Part shown: one piece after another, positions 16,464 to 26,381 of the stretch
Numbering within the stretch: position 1 is the first letter of the stretch
Layout: each line of letters starts with the position of its first letter
Position numbers and translations under genes: made by a program
The notes under the pieces: model-generated
Seen by the model: the letters and a program-made list of their open reading frames with translations, nothing else
Told to the model about the DNA's origin: nothing
The model's database searches: none
Origin: Kitasatospora mediocidica KCTC 9733
GTDB lineage: Bacteria > Actinomycetota > Actinomycetes > Streptomycetales > Streptomycetaceae
NCBI RefSeq assembly: GCF_000744225.1
Contig: NZ_JQLN01000001.1
Location: 310,001 to 374,000 of the forward strand
Direction: 5' to 3'
Length of the DNA stretch: 64,000 nucleotides

Positions 16464-16892
16464 CTACGGGCGGTCGTAGGGCCGGGTCATGACCTCCATG
16501 TTGTGACCGTCCGGGTCCTCGAAGTAGGCGCCGCGACCGCCGAACCACCCGTTGGTCCGGCCGGGCTCCGTGTGGCTGGGGTCGGCGTAGTAGGTGACCC
16601 CGAGCGCCTCCAGGCGGGCGATCACCGCGTCGAACTGCTCGTCAGGGATGAGGAAGGCGTAGTGCTGTGACTGGATCGGCTCGTTCCTCTTCTCGTAGTA
16701 GTCGAGCGTCACGCCGTTGCCCAGGTCGACGGGCAGGAACGGCCCGAACGGGGCGCCGACCGTCAAGCCCAGGACCACGGCGAGGAACTCGGCAGACAGG
16801 TGCCGGTCGCTTGCGTAGACAGCCGTGTGGTTCAGCTGGACGCCAACCGTCGGCAGTTCGGATTCATGCGGGTACTGCTGCGCATAGGGCAT
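16464..16892 (-). CDS. VOC-family (glyoxalase/dioxygenase fold) protein
   Basis: 142 residues with two beta-alpha-beta-beta-beta units. LNHTAVYASD near residue 20 gives the first metal-ligand His. GRGAYFEDPDGHNMEVMTRP at the C-terminus contains the FEDPDGH-x-x-E pattern with the last metal ligand Glu. It is a soluble, single-domain enzyme or resistance protein of unknown substrate and has no operon partners. Confidence 0.85.
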   Translation of the reverse strand: MPYAQQYPHESELPTVGVQLNHTAVYASDRHLSAEFLAVVLGLTVGAPFGPFLPVDLGNGVTLDYYEKRNEPIQSQHYAFLIPDEQFDAVIARLEALGVTYYADPSHTEPGRTNGWFGGRGAYFEDPDGHNMEVMTRPYDRP

Positions 16893-17181
16893 CGGTGGTA
16901 TCTCTCCGGTCTTGGGATCCGCTGGAACGGCGCACCGGATGCGGGCGCCGGGAGCTAAGACTCGAAGAAGATGGCGGGGCTCTCGCCCGCCTCGGGCTCA
17001 CCCCGAGGCCGGGAACCTCACTCGTGCGTGGCCCATGGCCGACCCGGCAGTCACCCGACCGACCTTAGCGATCGCCACAGCCGGGGACAACACCATCGGC
17101 GGTAAGCGAGCTGAGGTAGCCGTATCCGCCCTTGTCACAGCGGGTCGGCACGGCGCTGCTGATCACCACCCGATAGGCGCC

Positions 17182-17376
17182 CTAGTCGCTCTCGCCGCTG
17201 TTCCGGTTGAGGCTCCGGCGGCGGTTCCTCCTGGCCAGGCGCAGCAGTTCGCCAGCGGCGAGCGTCACGTTCGCCGCCACCCGGGCCCAGCGGGGTCCGC
17301 CGCGCTCCGCCCACACCACACACGCGCACCCGCCGACGGCGAGCGCCAAGACACCGAGCAGCACCAGTCCGATCAT
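17182..17376 (-). CDS. small membrane protein, 64 aa
   Basis: The ATG at 17376 has AGGTAGGGG just before it. One hydrophobic helix (MIGLVLLGVLALAVGGCACVV, 21 residues) is followed by a basic tail (RLARRNRRRSLNRN), giving a single-pass protein with the tail inside. No family is known to me. A longer frame upstream in the same phase lacks protein-like composition. Confidence 0.5.
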   Translation of the reverse strand: MIGLVLLGVLALAVGGCACVVWAERGGPRWARVAANVTLAAGELLRLARRNRRRSLNRNSGESD

Positions 17377-17683
17377 GTCCCCTACCTCTGCATCGATTCG
17401 TGCGGCCAGGACCAGGCGGCAGAAGCCACCGGTCGTCAGACTCCCCCGGTCCCCTGCCCCCAGCCAACATCTCACAACCGAGGAGGCCGGGGAGGCGAGC
17501 GACACCGCGAACGCAGGCGCACCGCGCGCCTCCGTTCGCACATTGGCCCCGAAAACCGCGATCATGGGGTCCTCGTCGTCAGCCACGTCATCCGAGCAGA
17601 GCAGCGCACGGTGCCGACGGCCCGGCGACGAGGCAGACTCACCCAGATCCCCACCCACCGCTTCTCACCGAAAAGGCACCACC

Positions 17684-17989
17684 GTGGCAACCGACTACGA
17701 CGCCCCACGCAACACCGGCGACGACTCCAACGACGACAGCATCGAAGAACTCAAGGGCCGCCGCGACGACAAGACCGGCTCCGCCGTCGACCTCGACGTC
17801 GAAGCCGTCGAAGGCATCGAACTCCCCGGCGCCGACCTCTCCGGCGAAGAACTCACCGTCCGGGTCATCCCGCTCCAGCAGGACGAGTTCACCTGCATGA
17901 CCTGCTTCCTCGTCCACCACCGCACCCAACTCGCCGGACAGGACAAGAACAACCAACCCATCTGCCGCGACTGCTCCCCCAACGACTGA
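17684..17989 (+). CDS. DUF4193-family zinc-ribbon protein
   Basis: 101 residues from a GTG start. The acidic N-terminal half contains DYDAPRNTGDDSNDDSIEELKGRR, typical of DUF4193. The C-terminal half holds CMTCFLVHHRTQLA and ICRDCS, two CxxC knuckles likely to bind zinc. The family is small, cytosolic and nearly confined to actinobacteria, of unknown function. The 307 bp before it (17377-17683) contain no other supported feature. Confidence 0.85.
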   Translation: MATDYDAPRNTGDDSNDDSIEELKGRRDDKTGSAVDLDVEAVEGIELPGADLSGEELTVRVIPLQQDEFTCMTCFLVHHRTQLAGQDKNNQPICRDCSPND

Positions 17990-18055
17990 CCACCGACCCA
18001 CCCAGGTCCGGCACCGAACCCCCACCTCACAACAGGCCCGGCCGGGCGTCCCGTG

Positions 18056-18700
18056 TCAGCGGCGATCGAGCGGTTGGTCGCCGGACCGGGCTTCGGCGGC
18101 GGCCTTCAGGTCGCGCAGCCAGGCGTCGAGGCCCGCTGCGAGGATCCTGGTCGCGGCGGTGGGGTCGGCGTCGACCTGGGCACCGGCGTGGGTCTCCTCG
18201 GTCCGCACCAGGACGCCGCCCTTGACCTGGGTGAAGTTCCACACGTGAACGCCGTTGATGAGCAGTCCGCCGGCAGTGGCGGGGCCGGTCCAACGGATGC
18301 AGGAGTCGCGCCGGATCTGCTCGACCGTCGAGGTGACGACCACGGTGACGGCGGGAGTCGTGGCAGTGGCAGGTACCGGCGTCGTCCACCGGAACGCCGA
18401 ACCGGTCCGCAGGGGTCCGTGGTCGAGGCGCTGCGCGGTGTTGACGGCCGCCTGCCAGGACGGCCATCGCTCCACGTCGGTCTGCAGCTTCCAGACGGTG
18501 TCGAGCGGCGCGTGGATCATGGTCTGGGTCCGGTAGCGAACGACGGCGCCGGGGTCGACGCCTGCACCTCGGCAGGTGATGGACGGGCGGGGGTGGGCGG
18601 CAGCGGCCCCGGCCGGCGCGACGGCGGTACCGAGGACGCCGAGGACGAGCGGGACGGTGATCAGGGCAGCGCGGAGCCTGGTGCTGCGGATGCCGGACAT
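18056..18700 (-). CDS. secreted SRPBCC (START-like) protein
   Basis: 214 residues. A signal peptide runs to about residue 35 (AALITVPLVLGVLGTAVAPAGAAAA). The rest follows the polyketide cyclase/START-like helix-grip pattern: MIHAPLDTVWKLQTDVERWPSWQ, then beta strands ending WNFTQVKGGVLVRTEETHAG and a long C-terminal helix. These domains bind hydrophobic ligands. An exported version is less common than cytosolic ones. Upstream, 18741-18750 is a perfect AGTTATAACT palindrome in an AT-richer promoter region, a possible repressor site overlapping a TATAAC -10 box. Confidence 0.75.
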   Translation of the reverse strand: MSGIRSTRLRAALITVPLVLGVLGTAVAPAGAAAAHPRPSITCRGAGVDPGAVVRYRTQTMIHAPLDTVWKLQTDVERWPSWQAAVNTAQRLDHGPLRTGSAFRWTTPVPATATTPAVTVVVTSTVEQIRRDSCIRWTGPATAGGLLINGVHVWNFTQVKGGVLVRTEETHAGAQVDADPTAATRILAAGLDAWLRDLKAAAEARSGDQPLDRR

Positions 18701-19182
18701 GGCGTTCCCCTTGTCGGTAGAGGTTTTCGCGTTCGCTAGAAGTTATAACTAGCACTTCCGGTGAGAGTCAAGAGGCAGAGTGACACCCTCTAACTGACAG
18801 CATGCCGGAGGGCCGCGGGTGAAGCGGTCGGGGGGCGACTCGACGAGCTGATACAGCGTCAGTTTCTCGTGCGGGTCGGCGCCGGAGAGGACAGGGCGCG
18901 GGGCTGGCGCGGCGCGACCGGCCGTTCGAACGTCCCCCGCTGCGGACGGCGACCAGGGCGCTGCGGCTGGGCAGGGCCGAAGGTCCCTGTCCGGTTCGGG
19001 ACCTTGGTCCCATCGGGTTGGGTCCTTCGACCCCGTTGGCGCGGCTCGTGGCGCGGAAAGCGTGGACGGTCACCCGGTTCGCCCGGGCATCCGAAGGCGG
19101 TGCCGACGCACCGCCCCAGCCGACCTCGACAACCCGCGCCACGCCGGAGCCCACTCCGGCACGGCGCTCGGAGGACTCGACC
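18701..19182. other. intergenic region with divergent promoters
   Basis: The left end holds the AT-rich AGTTATAACT palindrome and presumed promoter of the SRPBCC gene. The rest, up to the MFS start at 19183, contains no supported gene. Frames found there are GC-phase artefacts. Confidence 0.45.
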
Positions 19183-20586
19183 ATGTCCCGCACCATCGAC
19201 GAAGCCCCGTACAGCGCCTTCCACCGCAGACTCGCGCTCGCCTGCTCCGGGGGGCCACTGCTCGACGGCTACATCCTGAGCATCGTCGGCGTCGCCCTGA
19301 TCGGCATGCGGCCCGATCTCGGCCTCAGCACTGCCGCCGTGAGCCTGATCGGAGCATCCGCGCTGGTCGGCATGTTCGTCGGGGGCGCGCTGTTCGGCGT
19401 GCTGACCGACCGGATCGGCCGCGAGGTGATGTACACCGCCGACCTGGTCGTGATGGGCGTCTGCTCGGTGCTCTCGTTCTGGGTGGACGGTGTGTGGGCG
19501 CTGGCCCTGCTGCGCTTCGTGCTCGGCATGGCGGTCGCCGCGGACTACCCGATCGCCACCTCCCTGCTCGCCGAGTGGCTGCCGACCCGCGAGCGCGGCC
19601 GGCTGCTGGGCAAGCAGATCATCGCCTGGTACGCCGGATCGGTCCTGGCGTACCTGGTCGGCTACCTCTTCCTCGAACTCGCCGGCCCCGGCAGCTGGCG
19701 GTGGATGCTGGCCAGCTCGACGCTGCTGTGCGCCGTCTTCCTGGTGATCCGCCGCGGCTCCCCGGAGTCGCCCCGCTGGCTGGCCGCTCACGGCCGGGTC
19801 GGCGAGGCGGTGGCGCTGGTGGAGAAGCACCTGGGTGTGCGGGTGAACGGGCGGGAGCTGATGCCGCAGCAGGACTCCACGGTCCGCACCAGCCCGCTGC
19901 GCCAACTGTTCGGCGCGCGCTACCGGCGCCGGACGCTGTTCTGTGGCCTGTTCTTCTTCTGCCAGGTGGGCCCGCTGTTCGCCATGCTGACGTTCGGTCC
20001 GCAGATCCTCGCTTCCTTCGGCATGGCCGGCGGCAACCTGCTGGACACCCTCGGCACCGGCCTCATCAGCCTGGTCTTCCTGATCGGCTGCTACCCGGCG
20101 CTGCGTCTCATCGACACCAAGGGGCGCCGTCCCACGATCATCTGGTCGTTCGGCCTGATGATCGTGCCGCTCACCCTGCTCGGCGTCTGGCCCACCGCCC
20201 CCGCCCTGGTCGCGATCCTCGCGCTCTGTGCCTACGCCTTCCTCTGCGGCGGCCCGAACGTCCTCGACTGGACCTACCCCAACGAGCTGTTCCCCACCGA
20301 GATCCGCGCCACGGCGGTCGGGCTGGCGACGTCGGTCAGCCGGGTCGGCGCCGCGGTCGGCACGTACCTGCTGCCGATGTCCCTGACCGGCCTGGGCACC
20401 GGGCCGACCATGCTGATCGCCGCCGTGGTCACCGCGCTGGGACTGGTGGTGTGCCTCCTCTGGGCCGAGGAGACCAAGGGCATGGCGCTCGGCACCACCA
20501 GGACCCCGGACTCGCCGGACGCACCGGACGCGCCGGCCTCGACCCCGGCTGGTCACCACGACCCCGTACCGGCCCGCACGCCGTGA
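19183..20586 (+). CDS. MFS sugar/metabolite transporter
   Basis: 467 residues, GGAGGA before the ATG. Sugar-porter traits are GPLLDGYILSIVGVAL in helix 1, LTDRIGREVMYTADL (motif A) after helix 2, LPTRERGRLLG in loop 4-5, and PNELFPTEIRATAVGL near the end. Twelve helices are seen, with a soluble proline/aspartate-rich tail. It is probably proton symport of a polyol, sugar or aromatic acid; the substrate is not determinable. A 20-bp hairpin terminator follows. Confidence 0.85.
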   Translation: MSRTIDEAPYSAFHRRLALACSGGPLLDGYILSIVGVALIGMRPDLGLSTAAVSLIGASALVGMFVGGALFGVLTDRIGREVMYTADLVVMGVCSVLSFWVDGVWALALLRFVLGMAVAADYPIATSLLAEWLPTRERGRLLGKQIIAWYAGSVLAYLVGYLFLELAGPGSWRWMLASSTLLCAVFLVIRRGSPESPRWLAAHGRVGEAVALVEKHLGVRVNGRELMPQQDSTVRTSPLRQLFGARYRRRTLFCGLFFFCQVGPLFAMLTFGPQILASFGMAGGNLLDTLGTGLISLVFLIGCYPALRLIDTKGRRPTIIWSFGLMIVPLTLLGVWPTAPALVAILALCAYAFLCGGPNVLDWTYPNELFPTEIRATAVGLATSVSRVGAAVGTYLLPMSLTGLGTGPTMLIAAVVTALGLVVCLLWAEETKGMALGTTRTPDSPDAPDAPASTPAGHHDPVPARTP

Positions 20587-20621
20587 CAACGGTGCAGGGG
20601 CCCAGATGCGGTAACGCATGA

Positions 20622-20679
20622 AAAGCCGGCATTCCGGAACGGACCATCTGGGGAATGGCCGTTCCGGAATGCCGGCTTT
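20622..20679. terminator. bidirectional hairpin terminator, 20-bp stem
   Basis: 20622-20641 pairs perfectly with 20660-20679 around an 18-base loop. It lies after the MFS gene and ahead of minus-strand DNA, with A-run and T-run edges on the two sides. Confidence 0.8.
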
Positions 20680-20686
20680 CAGTGCG

Positions 20687-20836
20687 TCACAGGATTTGGA
20701 TGACGTTCACCTTCGGCGGGCGGTTCGGGAAGGTGATGTCGTGCCACCGGTCGATCCGCACCGAATCATGTCCAGATCGCTCCCAGTTGGGCGATTTGAC
20801 ACGGTTTCGAGGCCGACGGCCGCTGGTCGTGCCCAC
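20687..20836 (-). CDS. possible small protein or gene remnant, 49 aa
   Basis: A GTG-start frame encodes 49 residues. The last 27 (DSVRIDRWHDITFPNRPPKVNVIQIL is part) have normal protein composition and end just beside the terminator. No ribosome site is obvious, and the first 20 residues are arginine-rich like random GC DNA. It may be the surviving C-terminus of a lost gene. Confidence 0.25.
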   Translation of the reverse strand: MGTTSGRRPRNRVKSPNWERSGHDSVRIDRWHDITFPNRPPKVNVIQIL

Positions 20837-20850
20837 CGTCGTCGGACCGC

Positions 20851-21600
20851 TCAGAGTGGGGCGATCCAGGAGTCGGTGGCGCGGGAGGGGGCGAAGGCGG
20901 CGGCGGTCAGGACGGCCAACAGGGCGGTGACGGCCGCCAGCGGCAGGAGCGGGGAGCCATGGCGCAGCGCGGCGGCGCCGGCCAGCGCGCCGAGGAACAT
21001 GGCGGCGGCCGCGAGCAGACGGCGTCCGGCGCGACTGCCGGGGCCACCGGTCAGCGTGGTGTCGGCGGCGATCCCGGTGATGGTGAGGGTCAGGACGGTG
21101 GTGGTCAGGTCCGGGACGGCCAAGGCGCGGGCAACGGCGTTCTGCAGACCCATCGCCAGGCCCAACAGCACGATCAGCGGGTAGCGTTGGGCGGCCGGGT
21201 AGGAGTGGGCGCCGCCGGGCGCGGCGGTGGCCAGGGCGGCAGCGGCCAGGCCCGTCTCCAGGGCGAGCGCGGTCAGCAGCACCCGGCCGCGGTGAACACC
21301 GGTGCGGCGTACGAGGAGACCGCCGAGCAGCGCGCCGGCCGCGAACGCGGCCAGCGCCGTCAGGGAGGCGGCCAGCGAGAAGCCGGGGGCGCCGGCGAGG
21401 GCGAATGCCAGGAAGACCACGTTGCCGGTCATATTGGCGACGAAGACGTGGCCCAGGGCGAGGTAGCTGACGGCGTCGACGAGGCCGGTGACCACGGTCA
21501 GGCCCAACAGCAGCCGTGGGAGCGGACCGTGACGATCCTGTGAACGGGAGGCGAGAGTGGTCCAGGCATCACGCAGGGAATCGCGCAGGGCGGCGATCAT
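20851..21600 (-). CDS. DUF1275 (YoaK-type) membrane protein
   Basis: 249 residues, six or seven hydrophobic segments. Family marks are TGLVDAVSYLALGHVFVANMTGNVVFLAFALAG near residue 38 and GLAMGLQNAVARALAVPDLTTTVLTLTITGIA near 150. The function of DUF1275 is unknown. It appears monocistronic. Confidence 0.85.
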   Translation of the reverse strand: MIAALRDSLRDAWTTLASRSQDRHGPLPRLLLGLTVVTGLVDAVSYLALGHVFVANMTGNVVFLAFALAGAPGFSLAASLTALAAFAAGALLGGLLVRRTGVHRGRVLLTALALETGLAAAALATAAPGGAHSYPAAQRYPLIVLLGLAMGLQNAVARALAVPDLTTTVLTLTITGIAADTTLTGGPGSRAGRRLLAAAAMFLGALAGAAALRHGSPLLPLAAVTALLAVLTAAAFAPSRATDSWIAPL

Positions 21601-21980
21601 CGCAGGTCATCCGATCACGAAAGGCACCGGCGGCAGCTGGGCCGCTGGGCGCGGGTGGGCGGCTCCAGCGTGGCGCAGCCGTCGTCGTTCTGTCCAACAT
21701 CTGGAACAGGGCACAGTGATCGGTCAGAGCGATGAATGGGACGCTCCGGTAACAGCCAGACAAAACCGACAGCCACCTCAGCGACCGCCTATTCAGGGAA
21801 ACCGCACAAGGTGCGCGGCGCAGCACACGGCCTGTTCCAATGGGCGGCCGGTGGAGGGAAATTGACTCACCGCCAGGGACTGGCCCTTCCGACGGGCTCG
21901 GTATAACACTTTTCCGAATGACTTCTCGCTGTCAATTCCCCTGCGGATAACGCTCGTCGGCCACTGCTCGCTCGCGCAGG
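21601..21980. other. gene-free stretch before tRNA-like copy 2
   Basis: No supported coding frame. The region is less GC-rich (for example 21880-21960). It lies downstream of the tRNA-like gene on the minus strand and upstream of the DUF1275 gene, whose promoter should be here. Confidence 0.4.
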
Positions 21981-22069
21981 CGGAGAAGGCAGGATTCGAA
22001 CCTGCGTGGGCGTGAACCCGACCGGAACCAGAGCCCCGGCCCCCGATCAACCACTCCGGGCACCTCTCC
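21981..22069 (-). tRNA. serine-type tRNA-like gene, copy 2 (non-canonical anticodon arm)
   Basis: 89 nt with acceptor, D- and T-arms identical to the copy at 15847, and again G at the discriminator position. It differs only in the anticodon and variable arms. The variable arm keeps GGG/CCC pairing while its loop changes (TTCAC for TGCAA). Reading CT as positions 32-33 gives the triplet CTG. The arm can fold as CCGGG/TCCGG with an 8-base loop but not as a normal 5/7 arm. It is flanked upstream by the conserved repeat promoter. Confidence 0.6.
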
Positions 22070-22138
22070 CAGCACCGCCTACCGAGGCGGTACTTCATCG
22101 GATCGGCCCCGAACTCCGCGGCCCTTCCGACACCCATG

Positions 22139-22182
22139 ACTATCCATCATCGCCCTGACCGGCCACTGATACCGCTCTGACC
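22139..22182 (-). promoter_or_regulatory. promoter with 11-bp GGTCAG direct repeats (tRNA-like copy 2)
   Basis: ACTAT at 22139 (ATAGT on the minus strand) is followed at the same 16-bp offset by CTGACC at 22155, a degenerate CTGATA at 22166 and CTGACC at 22177, again 11 bp apart. The leader before the tRNA-like gene is about 26 nt longer here than in the other copies. Confidence 0.55.
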
Positions 22183-22207
22183 TCATGGCCGTGACGAAGT
22201 GGCGGGG

Positions 22208-22242
22208 CCCATCCCCGGCCCGCTGGGCGGGCCGGGGATGGG
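22208..22242 (-). terminator. terminator of the biosynthetic operon
   Basis: 16-bp perfect G/C stem (22208-22223 with 22227-22242) with a TGG loop, starting 3 bp after the ACP stop codon. It ends the nine-gene minus-strand operon. Confidence 0.85.
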
Positions 22243-22245
22243 GGG

Positions 22246-22515
22246 TCACGCGGTGGCGGAGCGGGGGTGGTCGTGCAGGAGGGCGGCGATGGCGTTGACG
22301 CTGCCGGCCTCGATGAGCTGCTCGTCGGTGAGGCGGGCGCCGAGCTTCTGTTCGAGCAGGACGGACAGTTCGAGCATGACCAGGGAGTCGAGGTCGAGGT
22401 CGGCGAAGGCGGTGGAGGCGGTGATCTCGCCCTCGAGGGAGAGCTTGGCGGCCATGATGTCCAGGATCTGCTGGGCGAGGGTGGCGGTGGACGTGGTGGT
22501 GGCGGTGGTGGTCAT
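22246..22515 (-). CDS. acyl carrier protein
   Basis: 89 residues, four-helix ACP. Ser44 in DLDLDSLVMLEL is the expected phosphopantetheine site. A Thr-rich N-terminus is followed by helix 1 (LAQQILDIMAAKLSL), and the C-terminal helices are normal. It is a free-standing ACP, last gene of the operon and 43 bp after the KSIII gene. It would carry malonyl and then the beta-ketoacyl chain made by KSIII for AfsA/AvrD-type enzymes. The housekeeping fab ACP is normally located with fabD/fabH/fabF, so this one looks dedicated. Confidence 0.92.
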   Translation of the reverse strand: MTTTATTTSTATLAQQILDIMAAKLSLEGEITASTAFADLDLDSLVMLELSVLLEQKLGARLTDEQLIEAGSVNAIAALLHDHPRSATA

Positions 22516-22558
22516 GGGGTGCCTTTCGACGTAGGTCAGGGGTGAGTGGGGGGGGAGT

Positions 22559-23575
22559 TCAGGAGGAGAGGACGCCGGGGACCTGGATCCGGGGCCAGGT
22601 GAGGGCGGCGGAGCCCCAGCTGAGGCCGCCGCCGAAGGCGGTCATCAGGACCCGGTCGCCGGGGGCGATCCGCCCGGCCGACGCGGCGTCGGCCAGGGCC
22701 AGCGGGATGGAGGCGGCGGAGGTGTTGCCGACCCGGTCCAGGTGGATCAGGACCTTGTCGCGCGGCACGTCCAGGACGTCGGCGACGGTGTGCAGGATGC
22801 GGGCGTTGGCCTGGTGGCCGGCGAACCAGTCGACGCTGTCGGCGTCCCAGGCGATCCGCTCCAGCAGCCGGGCCGAGGAGGAGCCCATCCGGTTGACCGC
22901 GTGGGTGAAGATCTCCTTGCCCCGCATGTAGAGGTACTGGTCCGTCTCGGGCACCGGCTCGGTGGCCGAGCGCTCGCGGGAGCCGCCGCCGGGCACCATG
23001 GCCAGGTCCTTCAGCGAGCCGTCGCTGCCGAGGTCGAAGCCGGCCAGCGCGCCGGGCTCGTCCGGCTGTCCGGCGCGCAGGAGCGCCGCCCCGGCGCCGT
23101 CGCCGAAGATGATGGCGGTGGTGCGGTCCTGCGGGTTGAGGCGGGTGGACCAGATGTCCGCGCCGATCACCAGGACCCGGTCCGCGATCCCCGAGGCGAT
23201 GGCCCCGGCGGCCGTGGCCAGCCCGTAGACGAAGCCCGCGCAGGCGACCGAGATGTCGAACGCGGCGACGCTGCCCAGCCCCAGCCGGTCGGCGACCTCC
23301 GGGGCGGTGGCCGGCATCAGCTGGTTGGGGGTGCTGGTCGCCAGGATCAGCATGTCCACCGAGCGGCTGCCGGCCGACGCGAGCGCCCGCTCCCCCGCCA
23401 CGGCGGCCAGGTCGCCGGTGGCGGTGCCCGGGTCTGCCCAGTGCCGGCGTCCGATGCCGGTCCGGCTGCGGATCCACTGGTCGTTGGTGTCCATCAGCTG
23501 GGAGAGCTCGTCGTTGTCGACCGCGCGCGGCGGCACCATGGCCCCGACGCCGGCCAGGACGGCCGCGCGGCTCAT
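22559..23575 (-). CDS. FabH-like beta-ketoacyl-ACP synthase III
   Basis: 338 residues. The catalytic triad is intact: Cys112 (ISVACAGFVYGL), His254 (FAGHQANARI) and Asn284 (VGNTSAAS). The N-terminal NDQWIRSRTGI and C-terminal GGGLSWGSAAL loops are classic KSIII. It condenses an acyl-CoA starter with malonyl-ACP. Actinobacterial KSIII enzymes often prefer branched starters, and this operon encodes the enzymes to make isobutyryl-CoA or related ones. The start ATG lies at the end of the AvrD-like frame. Confidence 0.92.
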   Translation of the reverse strand: MSRAAVLAGVGAMVPPRAVDNDELSQLMDTNDQWIRSRTGIGRRHWADPGTATGDLAAVAGERALASAGSRSVDMLILATSTPNQLMPATAPEVADRLGLGSVAAFDISVACAGFVYGLATAAGAIASGIADRVLVIGADIWSTRLNPQDRTTAIIFGDGAGAALLRAGQPDEPGALAGFDLGSDGSLKDLAMVPGGGSRERSATEPVPETDQYLYMRGKEIFTHAVNRMGSSSARLLERIAWDADSVDWFAGHQANARILHTVADVLDVPRDKVLIHLDRVGNTSAASIPLALADAASAGRIAPGDRVLMTAFGGGLSWGSAALTWPRIQVPGVLSS

Positions 23576-24662
23576 GCCGGCCCCCGACGGTGGAAGCGGT
23601 GAGGGCGGCGGTGGCGGGCAGGCGGTGTGCCACCGAGCACCTGATCCGCACCTGCTCGAAGTCCGCGGCGATGTCCGCCGAGCGCCAGACGTCTCCCTCA
23701 CGGGTCGTCAGCAGCCGCAGTTCCTCCAACCGGGTGGCGACCGGGCTCGGAACGGCCGGGGCCGGCCGGGAGCCGTCGATCTCCAGGACCGTCTGGCGCA
23801 TCCACAAGGTGTTGCTGTCGCTGCGGCGCACCGAGTCGAGCTCGTAGAGGAGGATCTGACCGAGCTGGATGGCCGCGACGAACGCGTCCACGACCGAGGT
23901 CGCGCGGTGACTGTGGCTCTCCAGGCCCACCGGGGAGGGCTGCGGGCCCTCGCCGTCCTCGCGCACGACCGCGACCAGGGCCTCGGCGCGGCGGCCGGGG
24001 ACGTCGACGCGCACGTGGTCGACGAGCTGCGACTTCTCCTTGTGGGCATGCGCGAAGGGGCGCAGGCGCGGGGGGCCGAGCAGGTCGTGGGGGGTGGGGT
24101 AGCTGCCGGGCTCGGAGTGCGGGGTGCCGGCGGGGTGCTCGATCTCGCAGCGCACGCGCAGGGCTCCGACCCGGCAGTCGACGTGGGAGACCCGGCGGCC
24201 GGTGCCGGGAGCGGTGTCGGGGCCGTGGGCAGGATCCTGGGGGGTGGTGGTGATGGTGGCGGAGACGGCGAAGTCGGCGAGGTCCTCCTCGACGGGGCTG
24301 CTGCCGGCCTTGATGACGACTCTGCGCAGGCGCATGGTGCTGCGCTCGGCCGGGTCCAGGCGCAGGGCGTGGGTCAGGTAGGTCTCCGCCGTCTCGCCGG
24401 CGATCAGCAGGACGTCGATGCTGGAGAGGTGGGGCGACTGGTCCTTGTCCCCTTTACGGGACCAGTCGCTGGGGTAACTGACGCGGGCGCGGGCAACGGC
24501 GTGTCCGGTGCCGTCCGCGTCCTGGTGCAGGGTGATGTCGCGCAGCTGCTGGTCGGCTCGTTTGTAGCCCTGGCCGAAGAAGCGCCGCTCTCCTGGGCCC
24601 AGGTAGTCGTCGACGGTGGTACGGCGGGCGGTGGCGGTGGGGGCTTCCGAGAGGCTCGTCAT
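23574..24662 (-). CDS. AvrD-like protein (no in-frame stop before the KSIII gene)
   Basis: The start ATG has GAGGAAG upstream. The N-terminus LGPGERRFFGQGYKRADQQL, then YPSDWSRKGDKDQSPHLSSIDVLLIA and later VDHVRVD and VVDAFVAAIQLGQILLYELDS, resemble AvrD, the Pseudomonas syringae enzyme that directs synthesis of syringolides from beta-ketoacyl and pentulose precursors. The assignment is from memory of the family and is not certain. Clear protein composition ends about residue 355, but the frame has no stop and stays open through the KSIII gene to 22536. A single-base shift would give an ATGA overlap with the KSIII start, so a frameshift near the 3' end is likely. The end given here is approximate. 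The context (KSIII, ACP, AfsA) supports a role in condensing a beta-ketoacyl chain with a sugar-like partner. Confidence 0.6.
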
Positions 24663-24748
24663 GTCTGTCTTCCTCGGTGTCTCGTTCGGGGTTGGGCGGC
24701 GCGGCGCCAAGCGGCAGGACTGGGCAGGGCGGGGCCGGGCGCGACGCT

Positions 24749-25765
<1,017 letters not shown>

Positions 25766-25822
25766 TCAGGGTGCTTCTGGGGAACGGGAGTTGAGCGGGT
25801 CAGTAAGGTCGGGGGCCGCCGG

Positions 25823-26362
25823 TCAGGCGGTCGCGCGCAGGGGCGCGGGGGCGGCGGTGCGCAGCGGGCGGTCGGTGATGGTGCCCGCGCCGCGGGTGAT
25901 CGCGATGGCGCCGGAGCGGACCTGTTCGCTGATGCCGTAGGGCGCCAGCATCGCCAACAGCGCGGCCAGCTTGTCGCCGGTGCCGGTCGCCTCGACGGTC
26001 ACGGCGTCCGGGGAGACGTCCACGGTCCTGGCGCGGAACAGGCGGGTGATCTCGGCGATCTGGGCGCGTGTCCGGTCGTCCGCCCGGACCTTGACCAGCA
26101 GCAGTTCGCGCCGGATGGCGGTGGCGGACGGCAGCGGGACGACTTCCAGGACGTCGACGAGTCTGTGCAGCTGGCGCACGGCCTGGTCCAGTTGGCGGTC
26201 GTCACCGTCGAGGACGATCGTCAGGCGGGCAACGCCCGGGTCCTGGGTGGTGGCGTGGGCCACCGACTCGACGGCGAAGCCGCGACGGGCCAGCAGGGCG
26301 GTGGTGCGGGTGAGGACGTCGGGCTTGTCGAGCGCCAGGACGGCGAGGGTGTGTTGGGGCAT
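25823..26362 (-). CDS. ilvN: acetolactate synthase small (regulatory) subunit
   Basis: 179 residues. An N-terminal ACT domain (HTLAVLALDKPDVLTRTTALLARRGF...VESVAHATT) is followed by the C-terminal domain starting RRELLLVKVRADD. It binds valine for feedback control and activates the large subunit. The ACT start varies from the common SVLVENKPGVLAR pattern, so altered feedback is possible; this is inference. The gene is 19 bp after ilvB. Confidence 0.93.
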   Translation of the reverse strand: MPQHTLAVLALDKPDVLTRTTALLARRGFAVESVAHATTQDPGVARLTIVLDGDDRQLDQAVRQLHRLVDVLEVVPLPSATAIRRELLLVKVRADDRTRAQIAEITRLFRARTVDVSPDAVTVEATGTGDKLAALLAMLAPYGISEQVRSGAIAITRGAGTITDRPLRTAAPAPLRATA

Positions 26363-26381
26363 GGGCGGGTTCGCTCCGCTC

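Noticed and set aside
20622..20679. MITE or insertion remnant because of 20-bp inverted repeats
   Set aside because: No target duplication and no second copy seen. Position just after a stop codon fits a terminator better.
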